Assembly (NCBI RefSeq): GCF_002042975.1
Contig: NW_018148571.1
Location: forward strand, 141,752 to 205,751
From: Orbicella faveolata
Lineage: Eukaryota > Cnidaria > Anthozoa > Scleractinia > Merulinidae
Direction of reading: 5' to 3'
DNA: 64,000 bases
Under the pieces are notes generated by a model, which had not been told where the DNA came from, searched no databases, and saw only the letters and a list, made by a program, of their open reading frames with translations. Shown in pieces: positions 39,101 through 51,100 of this stretch; within the stretch, counting starts at the first letter, position 1, and each line of letters opens with the position of its first letter. The position numbers and the translations under genes are program-made.

Positions 39101-42100
39101 AAAAGAACGCAACCGATAGCAGTGGAAACGAAGGAATATCAAATCGAAGTTGAAGCGAGTGATTGGGTTTTGGGACTCGACAAGTCGCCAACAAGAGATA
39201 ATTCGCTAGAACCTTACGTGGATGAACCCTTAGTGGATGAAGAGTGGCTCGTAAACTATAAGAAAGAGAAGGAGGAAAAAGATCAGCTAGAAAATGAGTT
39301 GAAACAACGCTTGGAAAATGTTGTATGAAAATGCTATGAATTACTGGTTCTGTGGTGGATAAAACGTGCTCGAGAAAACCAGAAAAGCTGTCTACAGATG
39401 AAAAAGCATTTATAGATCAGCAGATGCACAAGAACAGCAAGATGAAAAGCCACTAGATCTAGAAGAAGCTTGCAAAGCATGGGATTGCTGTGTGTTCGTC
39501 CGCCATGCAAAGTTCTTGCCACTGGCAAGGCTTATCAGGTTAAAAACTCGTAATAACTGTTAAAAACGAATAGTGGTTGTACAATCATGTACTATTGTAA
39601 TGGAGGTCTTCCAGAATTGTTCAACCCTACAAGTTTAAGGGTCCCAAAGAATACTACAAAGGCAACGAAAATGGAGCAAAATACACCCAGTCCTTTTATA
39701 ACAAAATAATAACCACGAGGGGGCTGGCATGGAATAAATAACAGCTGAATGGTTTTGTGAGTGTTCAGCATTGACAACATTCTGGTTTTCTATATAAGTA
39801 AAGAACCTAGTAACTTTTACATTCAAAGGAGGTTTTGATAACCCTTGTTTATGAAGTTTAGGCTGTATTGGGGTACGATATGTATTGCTGCCACTTTGCA
39901 AAACACAGAGATCATTGATTGTAGCGTGTGGCGTTTCCAGCTAGAGAAAGATGTGTTTTGATTGAAAATTCCTCACAACTTGTTGGTGGCTGTTTGCTTT
40001 AGTGGCTTAAACAATACCCAGAACTTGAGTTTTTGTTTTGTTTATGGAATGAACTGATCTTGCTGTCTTCATAATAGGGTAAGTACATTCTAATTCTCTG
40101 TGTAAAGAGAGTGAACTCAAGAGAACGAACCTACTTGAAAACATTTTGCAAATTTTATACATGTGAGATTCAAGTAACATATGTCATGGATAACACTGTA
40201 TGTTACTCTCTTATACAGCGATCGATGACTGCATACGTGTGTAACGAGTATGCGTACACGAAGTACAAGTCCAGTTCCCGCCTCGGCGATCACGTGACAG
40301 CGGGGCTCATGTGGTCGGCCATGCTGTAGTTTTCGTCATTGCTATTTAGTGCATTAAATAAGTTGTTTTGCGGACACTGTTGTTTATTTACTTGTCGTTA
40401 CATGGTGTCAGAAGTTTCCCGAATCCACACTACAAGAAAACCAAATGATTTGTGGCAGAAGTCGCCGAATTTATGAGCGAACGCAGTGGTGAAGATAGCG
40501 AACAGCTTCCTTCAACAAGTCCGATTTCAAGTTTGACAACAATGGCGAATTTCCAAATACCTCCTCCTGACATACTCGAGTTAAACGATGGTTCGACAGC
40601 GTCCAATTGGCGAACTTGGGTCTCGGCTTGGAATAATTACAGGTTGGCTACGAAGCTAGATAAAGAGGAAGAAGCGCGCCAAGTAGCGACCCTTTTGGCA
40701 GTAATTGGAAAAGAAGCGAACAAAGTGTTTCATACTTTTACATGGGCCTCGCCAGACNNNNNNNNNNNNNNNNNNNNNNNNNNNNNNNNNNNNNNNNNNN
40801 NNNNNNNNNNNNNNNNNNNNNNNNNNNNNNNNNNNNNNNNNNNNNNNNNNCAAAAGTATCAAGTTACCTTTGTAACTAAAAATAAAAATATCTCGTTGCA
40901 TTTGCATACTACTAACTCATGAACTGTTTCAAACCTCAAGGCTCATTTCATTAGCAACTAAAATCCTCAGCCTAACCCACAGAAAATGTCGAAGTAAGCC
41001 CAATATATGAATACTTCCTCCTCTTTTATAGAAGAATAAATATGGCCGTTCTAAACTGTGTCGGGATCAAATGTTCTCACATACCATTTACCTTTACAAC
41101 AAGAAATTTGATTGGCTGTTTATAGTAGATCCAATCTGATTCGTGTGACATACATACATCCCTCACTCTCTCACTCACTCATCCATTGACCCGTCCATAG
41201 TATACCCGACCTGCCGACTAAGAGGTATTTTTTTTTACAAAAAAATAACTCAAAAATGGCTTAAATTTGCTAGTGAACATAGCAATTTTTTAAATTGTTC
41301 AGTTCACATACTGACGGGAGTAATGATACTCCAATTTCCCTACCCTTCCTTATACACTGTACATAAATTTGTGACATCCCTGCCTTTGTATATACCTGGA
41401 ACCTGAGAAAGGTCCATTTTTCAGGTGGAGCCTGAAAAGTAGAGGTCATTATAGGAAGTACTCTCCCTCGTGGGGGACTTAAGCTAGCGAAATTGCTAGC
41501 AAAATTGGTTACGCCTATAAATAGAGTTGATGTGTTCCTGCCATTTGGCAATTGCTGCTTCATAGAACTGTTTTCTGTTTATTCACGGTATTTATCTTTA
41601 AATTTCACCGCAAAGTTTTAAGCTTTCCTTACAAGCTTCTTGTTAGTAATAAGACCTTGTGTTGCACAATTCAGAGAAAAATCATTATCGCAACTTCAAA
41701 TTGGTTTTGTGCTACATGCTTGTCCAATTTTGAAATTACTCCCAGGCCCTATCCTCCAGAATTATACTTCACTTCGTCCACTTACTATTACTAATCTGCT
41801 TGCCAAGCAGCTATTGTGACTATTTTGCAATCTACACTGTACATGTAATTAGTTTGTTCAGTCAAAAGGTTATGAGGAGACAAAATTTGGCAACAATGCT
41901 AACTTGCAACCCATCTCAAAATAACACCATTGCTTGTAGTATATCTACTTGGTACTTTTCTAGCAACAAATCTACTTCCTAGGACCTATACAGCATTATT
42001 TAATTAACAACTGTCTAGAGATCCTTACCGCTTTAACAAGATCTTGACATCTTGTTTTTAGTCTTGAGATTTCTGCTTCCTTTTGAGTGATTTTCTCTTC

Positions 42101-45100
42101 TAACTGCATATTTGTTGCTACAAGTTCAGATTTGTTCCTCGTCAGCTCTCGTACTTCCTCTCCATGACGTTGAAGTTCTACCAAGCGCAACCCTTCCATT
42201 TCCTTGGATTTGAAAAAAGTTTAAAATGCAATCCATACATTCTTAAAAATAAAAGTAGTAACAACTTAAAACTATCCCTCTCTAGAGCAATGCAGGGTTC
42301 TCATTAAGAGCTGCCTATGGGCTAAAAAAAAGTGGCTTCTTAGATTTTGAGCTGTTTCCTTTTCGTGACAAGGCTTAATATTACATATCTTTCTCTGACA
42401 TGATGACAATCTGCTGGTCTACCATGTTTTAATTCATGGCACTGTTACTTTCAATTTCACTCTAGTTTTTGGTTGTGTCAATTTATAGATATGAATGGGA
42501 AAAGTCAAATGCAGTCATGAAGACCAAAGGTACAAAGAACAATGATCCCTTTTGTGAACAAAGAAGAAAAGTAAGAGTGAAAAGGAGCATAAAACACCAG
42601 CAGTCACAACTGTGGAATCATCATTGGATAGCCACATTTCCAATGGGCAAAAATAAGAATGTGCAATTGTTGGTAATTATGAATAAGGATGTTTACCCAC
42701 ATGTACATTATACTGTAAGGCAATTAATCTGCCATCAAAAGATTTGGAAATTGATATTGACTCTAACACAGTTTTAAGATTCGTCAGGCAGTGTTTCTAA
42801 TGGGTAGTACTCAATAGAAGACAAAATACTCTAGCTGTATTGAAACACAAGGCAAAATGGCATGGAAGTGACAGCCACGGCTGGCTAAGATGTGGTAGCT
42901 AAAAGCAGGAAAACCCAATACAATGTTGCGTATGGCTAAACACATAGTTATTTGACACTGAACCATGTTTTCACTGGAATGACTCTTTCCTGTCTTCAAC
43001 ATCTCTCAGGAGTTATTCAGTTTACAAAAAGAAGCAAAAGTAAACTATGCTGTTTTGAAGTCATCTTGACTCCATTATCATGTAGAGAAAAGAAAATAAT
43101 GGTCAAGATGTTAATTTCTAAGCTGAAGCATCGCAATAATCTCATTAACTTGACTACTGCCATGTTCCTAAATTCTGCGATCCAAAATGACCAAATTTTG
43201 ACAAGCAAAACCGTCCAGATCATCTTAACATTCAAAGACCAGAAATCCGCTGACGCAGTTCAAAAACAGCTGATAGATCTTGGCAACAAAATCAGAACAG
43301 AGATACAACCACTCTCCAAAAGTCCAAAATTAGTGACAAGCTCTGGCTACAAGAGGGAAAGCCTGCTCTCACAAACCAACAATACATTGTTTATAATTTA
43401 AAATGTGATCTGCACAATGCAGATTGTGTTGGCTATACCACTCATCGTCTTTACCACAGCATCAAAGAACATAAACCCTCTGCTATTGGCAAGCACTTAA
43501 ACTCTTAATTAGACCATGTTACACTTAAATACAAAATCTATATTCTTACACTTTTCACACTATAAAATTAACATCTCAACCATTATTTTCTTTTGTCTAA
43601 TTGATAATGGAGTCAAGATGACTTTGAAAGCCGTCCTGATATAAATGGTGCCATGTAATCAGTCAACCTCATCGCCTGAAGACTAGCAGTAAGCCGTCGA
43701 AATGTCACGATCTACATCTCAAGTGACTACATCGTGAGACAAACATTAATACGCTTTATTATGGCATCTCCCACAATGAACAACAACAACCTTTTCCATA
43801 ACGTTTGTTCTTCATGACCCAGTGCTGCATTAGTCTTCCGTAACAATATCTTAATGGTTGAGTTTCCAATTTTTTACATTTGACGGAATGTTCCTTTTAA
43901 TATATCTGATCCTGTTGAAAATGATATCAATTTAAATCAAAGCTAATTCCTAAGTAATGTTCCTGAGTTACTTGATGAAAATTCTACTGGTTTTGTTTTA
44001 ACACAGCCCAACATTAACTAATGAGGCAGGAACTGACATTTCACAATGCTTCATGGCATAACCGAGGACTTTCACCTGACTACTGACTGGAAAAATAAAT
44101 AATTTATACTATTTTCGGAGAGCTGGAGAAGGCAAGGGGTGGTTGGTTGTGGTCTTGCCACTTTCAGAGGGCTCGCTACCTTTGGGGGAGGGGGGGTCGC
44201 TACTTTCCGGATTATTAGCAGCAACGACTTTACTTTCTGGAGCTCGCTACTTTCAAGGGATCGTTACTTTCGAAAGTTTGCAGTTCAGTGGTACCAAAAT
44301 GACAATTTTATGGTTTTCACTCTCATTAAAGCAGACACGAAATACTTCTCATACAACATATTTATGTCGATTTTACATCATTATGTAAAATTACAGTCTG
44401 TTGTTCATCATTTGTCAAAATACACTTCAAAAGACTTCTGGAAGTTTAGTTTCACATCAATTTTTTTTGTCTGCACAATAGTCCTTGCTTCACAGGCATT
44501 GTAGACCTACATTATTTATTGCATGTTAAGGGCACTTTTTATCTCACACCCCGCTATTATGGACTCTCACTATTATAGACACTAAACAACGTTCCCTAGC
44601 GTGTCTGCTATAACGATAGTTGACTGCACCGACAAAAGTTTTGAAAACAAAGGTCTTTCTAAAGTACCAAGGGAAGTTTTGAATGGAAACAGGGGTCATA
44701 CTACTATTTTAATGATGCTATCTCGTGTTTTCTTTTTGGGTATCTGGATATGGGAAATAAAATACCAGCATTCAGTATACTATATACATAGATTACGATC
44801 ACACTAAATATTTAAGTGTTATATTGTTTTAACTGTGATCAATAGCAAAAATTAATCTCTCTAAAACAATCTCCAATAACTTTGCTTTCTACTTACTCTT
44901 TCCGTTTGATTGTAAAAAAAAATTTATGAAATTTAACATGCATGTGTACAGTGTAAAGTTACCAATAATAAGTATCTGTAAAGTGAGGTTTACTTGGTAT
45001 TCGAACATGTCACTGATCAGAGGAACGTGTCCATTGTCTAGTTTGAGAACATCTAGGGCTCTGGGCTTTTCTTTGAAACAAACAAAAATGTCAATATTAA

Positions 45101-48100
45101 GTGTGTGTTAACTGGCAGTCATGGAGCTACTGTAAACAGCCGCTTACAAGTCCTGGGCTTATACAATTTTGCAAGGGGTTTTGAATGGGCTTCTAGCCCG
45201 AGGGGCTTATATCTGGGGGGATTATAAATGGAATTTACAAAAAAAAAACGTTTTGAAATGAACTACAGCTATATTGATCAAAATACATTTTCATGTACCA
45301 GTTCTTAATTAAGGTTCAAAACATCACTAAACATCAAATTCGTTTCATTTTAAACTAGAGGAGGGTGTCGTCGTCGTCGTCGCCTTCATCATGCCACATG
45401 TGGTAAAAGAGGTTCAAACAAAGTGGAGAAAATCAATGAACGTGCCCTTCGCTTTGTGACGTGTGACAAATCAACCATGTGCAAGACACTACTTAAACAA
45501 CTTAACCTGCTGTCTTCACATAATCAAAGAACAGTTGAAATGGCCACCGGTGTTTACAAAATTGTCCATGGGTATAAAGTCCCCAAAGGTATTGCAGAGC
45601 TACTGAAAGAGCAATCCACTAATTATAACCTTACAGGAAACTACAATCATATTGGAGCTGTTTAAAGTAACAACTACAACTAATGGACCCAAGTCGTGGC
45701 GTTATACTAATGCTAAGATTTGGAATGCTCCTCCTGACCAAATTGCAGTGCTAAAGAAAATCGGAACATTTAAGAACTTGATTTCAAAGATGGATTTTTA
45801 AAATCTCACATTTTAATTATGTGAATACACGTCTTTTCTACACAACTTTAATAAGATGACTGTAAATAATTACGTGACCATTTTTATTCTTTATAGAGAA
45901 TATACTATATATAGATTTTTGTTGCTATTTTTATTTCGTGGCATGTCTGTAAAGTCGCTATTTAGCTAAGTGCATTTGACCATGTTAAATAAAGGCTATT
46001 GACTTTTCTTGTTCTGGTCTGTTGAAGATAGCTTCCTTAGGATTGCTGACTGGTTTTACCATCTTGTCCTCTATTTATCATCAACCTTTGACACTCCTTG
46101 GAAATTTTTCCATATTTCAGTAGTTTTAACTGAAAAACAGCTAAACAAACAGCTATCACTACTGAATTCACATAGATCCCTAGAATCAAGACCTTGGAAT
46201 AAACAACTAAGTCTTGTCAGCATGTGGAAGGATGACCTTTCCCTTCAAAAATTTCTGTTTCAAAACAGTTTCTATCAGTCTCAAATTCTTCCTGACATTT
46301 TTAGCATTCTTTGGGTCAGAAAAGTCAACCGGAGTAAAACAGCTGATTGCATAACATGACGAAACATCACAAAATGTAAGATTCATGCAGATGTGCGCAG
46401 TAGATATGTACTTCAACGTGCATGTGAGTAAAAGCAAAAGGACACTGGGAACAAGAAAGTTTGTGTTACTCAAGTGATGTCATATCAAGAGTTTAATGTT
46501 GAAAGTCTACGGCAAAATGTGTCACAAATGTTAAATTAATTCAATTAAATGGAGCTCCCAAATTTGAAGCTATTGCTTAGTGAAAATTCAAGGACTTTCA
46601 AGGACCTATATTTATGCCAGCAAATTTCAAGTACTGTCAAACAAACAGCAAGAGCTCATAAGTTTCAAGATTCTTGGAATAAAAGTTTCCAGTGGGTAAT
46701 CTGTGATACATGTAAAGACGACGACCTAATGTTTTGTTTGTAAGTTGGAATTATCCTGTGCCCGCTGGAATTATCATAATATTCATTTATTACCCTACAT
46801 GTATCTCCAAGGACAACTAGATTTTAGTTTGGACAAGCAAAACTAAAATTGCACTTGTCCATTGGTTGAAGTCAAAATGTTTGTTGCACCCTGCTTCTGA
46901 TCTGCAGAGGATATCGATTCTGAATCTGGGAACCAAACTTTTCCAAATCTTACTGAGATGTGCCAATTGTTGCACTGTGTAATAGTAGGCTATTGATTTT
47001 CCACTGTATACCTTGTAAATTATCAGCACAGCATTCATGTCAACAAACTAAATGAATTTGACATTGTCTCATATAAGAGCTTATAGAACATATTATTGTA
47101 GGGTAACTGGTATGGCCAGAAGGATGTCATCAAATAGTTATGTGTTGATGTATTCACTCCATTTGAAGATATAGCCCAGGAAAACTCTTTTGCCCACCCA
47201 GCCACAACTTTTTGACCTGTGACTCTGTGTGTCACTGAATTTTCCCCAGTGAATTAATTATTGAAGTGTGTAATAGTATCCTGTTGATTCAGATGAAGAG
47301 ATGTAGTGTCAGTGGTACATACATGCAATAGCAACATGAACCACATGAATTTTCAGTAACCTTACCAGGAGACTTACCTGAGTCTTGAGCTTTTCTTCCT
47401 CCAGCTCTTTTTGTAGAGTCCTGATCTATAAGGAAAGCACAACTTACAGTTGCATATCTGACCTCAGTTCAATTTGTTATTAACTAAAACTACAGTAGGA
47501 AATTATTTTAAGCCTTGCACTGCCATTCTGTTACATGTATGTAATCTGAAACAAGCTGACAAGAGTTTATTCTGCCAGAACATTGTTCTTTGTTATGTAT
47601 TCCTGTAAGTCTTGAAAAATGGCCGAAGAAAATATAACATAATTACATTGAATCCTATAAACACACCTCCATTTCAAATCGATAACCTCTTTCCCTTTCT
47701 TCATCAGCATCTCTCCTAAGGATAATAAAACACATGTAAGTATCTACTTTTGAACACCTCCTGCATGGAAGACACCTCCCAAAAGTTCCAGGATGGTTGA
47801 CTGACTGGACCTGAGCAGCCAGAATGTTACGAGACTCTCAGAGGTTACAAATAATTTAAGAAGAATAAACAGAAAACGTTTTGTGTACCTTTTCTTGTGG
47901 CAGAACACGAGAGGTAGGATGCATGTGTTCTAGTGCTTCGTTTGATACACTCTGTTATCCTCCCCAGAACCACATGTGTAATATTTTAGGTACTAAACAT
48001 TTTTTGCATTTAGTGCTATTTTCAAACTTCTATACAATCATGTACATTTGTCAGAGCTCAAATAAAGAGTAAAAACTTTTTGCTTCTCTTCAGTCAGTGC

Positions 48101-51100
48101 TTTATTTAAGGACAGGACTCGAGACTAACTTTTTTCTTTTTTGAAAACTTTTACGGTGCCTGTTACATTTTTTCCAGTCACCTCCCCTGTAAGTAAAACA
48201 TTTGCGCCTCTTGCACTTGTTTTGCACACGCACTATGCAATCTGCAGGTACATGTTTATGGTTGGATTTCAGTATAATTTTCAACAGATAACAGCTAGTT
48301 TTTCAGCTGAAAGAAGTTAACAGTTAGCAGTTAGTGATACACTGCTATTCTGGTATGTTTTGGTTTTAGTACACGTTCATCAAATTTGATTGGGTCACAG
48401 TGGGAAAATTTTGCTTTCATTTCAGTTGCTTACTTGGTAGCATAGTTGATTACATCAATGCCAACCATAGCGCGCACGTGGTGGTTAAAGTATGCTTTGT
48501 GTGACGCACAGAATGTGTGCGCACTAACAATAGTAGGCACTGTCCTTAATTCTTTTCTCTCTCTCTGTGGTCAAGCTTTTTCTTAGTGTTTCAAATAACT
48601 TGTCAAATTGCTAATTATCGTTACAGCCTCTGTGTCACCTTGTTAAATCCACAATTAAACTACAACAACATTTAAAGGCATTTCAAAGATCATCTTCATT
48701 TGGAAATTGTAACAAAGTTTTCTCACAGACAGACTGACAACTGGCAATGCTATCAATCCACTTCAGCAAGCATTTGTTCAGCTATTTACATTCCAATCTG
48801 AGAATTGGGAAACTACATATCAGCAGTGAATAATTTAACCACACATCATCATTTTTGGTAATTTTGTCAATATTTGCCTTGTTGCATCTCAATCAGCAGG
48901 AACAAACAGACCTGTCAGGAATCCCTTCACATAATTTTGTGATCCCCCTTGTATGCAATAACTTGTAAGAATGAATGCTGCATGTTTCACTTTTGCTATT
49001 ATTTTTTAGGATTTCAAATTTCCTGCACACCACCATGTTTATTTTTTGAAAGGCTTGATGGGGAAACTATGACGTCACTGCACAGTTGAAGAGATACAAA
49101 AATACTTCTAAACATTTATACTTCATATTATGGAAGAATATGCAGTTCCAATGAGAAAATTTCGCGGCACTGACATCATAAATTACCATAAAGTAAACAT
49201 GACAACCCCAGTTATTTAACCTGAAAACCAAGTACTCTGCAATTGTATTCCAACGACTTACATGTATAGCCTGGCAGTATAGTCTGCATGCAGCCCTTTT
49301 CAATTCTAGTTTGCAGGCTTCACATCATATTAAAATACCCATTTCATTCCATGAGCTTCCCTCTCTACCTAAAACCAGCATGAAGAGTGAGGGCTCTGGA
49401 AATGTCACTGGTTTGAAATTTGAAAATCGTACTCATACTCAACCTCATACGGTTGGTCCATTATCTAAAGGTCCCTAGTTTCTACTGTACCTGCATTGAA
49501 TCGCATAGATAAAATTTAGAATGAGATGATGCTCCTAACATCTGAACCAACAGAAATAATATTATTGCAGAAATGTAGAGAAAGGGCAGCAAGAGCAAGT
49601 GCAGACTATTGCAAATTAAGGCTCCTTTTCATTTATACTATTAATAGGAAAACTACATTTATTAGCACAAGAACAAGGAAAACTGTAACAATTCTAGTCC
49701 TAAGTGCACCAATAATGTAAAAATGTAAGGTAAAAACATACAGTAATTCTCAAAAAGAACAAAAAGAAAAACATTGCAGGGGTCTTATGAGTGAAGCTGA
49801 TTATTGCTAACTAGCTGGAATTAGAAAATTAAGTGAATAACAAATAACTGATACAATATGCTCATAACTACTGTGCACTTAATTACTGACAATAGCATGG
49901 GCATGGATAGTTCATAGTTCATAACAAAATCAACAGGGTATAAAATGTCTCCAAAGTGAGTATTATAAGAAATATTAAACATAGAAATGACATCAACTCG
50001 GGAAAAAAATGCAAGTTCCAGATGGGATTTGAACCCATGACCCTCTGTCATCTAGCCGCACACTCTAACTACTGAGCTACTGGAGACTCTATGGTGAGCA
50101 AGGGTGAAATGTGGGTCTTTGACTGGAACCGCTTCGTGCTGTCACACAGCTAAACAATGACTTGGCACATATGAACTCATAACTGCATCAAGCGGTCACA
50201 TTGAAGCATATCAAAGATGCAACCAACCACACTCCAAAGTGAGTATTATAAGAAATATTAAATTAACAAATGACATCAACTTGGAAAAAAATGCAAGTTC
50301 CAGATGGGACTTGAACCCACGACCCTCCATGATCCAGCCACTCCATGTTCTAACCACTGAGCTACATGTACAGGAGACTCCACAGAGTCTCCTGAGTAGC
50401 ACAGTGGTTAGAGCAATTGGCTAGATCATGGAGGGATCCCATCTGAAACATAGATTTTTTTCTGTGTTGATGTGATTTCTACATTTAATATAGAATGTTT
50501 ATCTTAAATTTTTTTTTTCATTCCAAACAAACCTACATATAAATTTGGTCTTATTTTTAAAACTGGTATGGTTAAATTACTAATAGTCTTTTCAATTTCT
50601 TTTTCTTTTTTTAACATTCACTTAACTATTCATTTGTATCTCAGTTTAATTTAATTTAATCCATTTTCACTGCACAAATTGTAAGCCATAAATTAAAAAC
50701 AGTGAGGAAGGACTAGAAAGGAATATTAGAACCAAACGGGCTAGCCCACCCAAGATACATAAAAACAAAACAAAGAAAAAAGCTGTTTAAATACAGTGTC
50801 AATAAACATCAAAGGGCTACTTTGACGCCCAAGTAACATTTGGGCAGTCAGGATCAAAGTTTTCGCATTTATAAAAGTCTCTACATCATCTCTACCCTTC
50901 AAGCATGACTGGCTAAGATTATCAGTCCTAAGTCCTTCGGGTAGGTTATTCCATAAATAAGGAATTCTATTTAAAAACATGCCCTTAAAAAGATCAGTTC
51001 TTACTAGGTTCAATTTCAGGTTTATTGCTTGAATAGGGCCTTAGTCTTTGATCCGAGCAAAATTCAAAATATGAGTCAAATGCTCAATTGGAGTATCCAC

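Larger units (their letters stand above)
37686..42028. other. CEP70 intron 7
   Basis: It contains an R1 part, the 42-bp tandem, the multicopy protein fragment, the Gypsy 5' end and a gap. Nothing recognised in 38500-39060, 39330-40235 or 40851-42028. Confidence 0.5.
42203..47377. other. CEP70 intron 6
   Basis: It contains the Penelope-like and LINE fragments and a G-rich repeat. At 44530-44625 and 45125-45240 there are short stretches with CTATTATGGACT and GGGCTTATA blocks that look like ends of pogo-type MITEs. Nothing recognised in 42203-43150 or 45800-47377. Confidence 0.5.

Noticed and set aside
49980-50375. tRNA genes on the minus strand
   Set aside because: Boxes A and B are good, but the acceptor stems do not pair and the same body follows each copy, so these are SINE heads.
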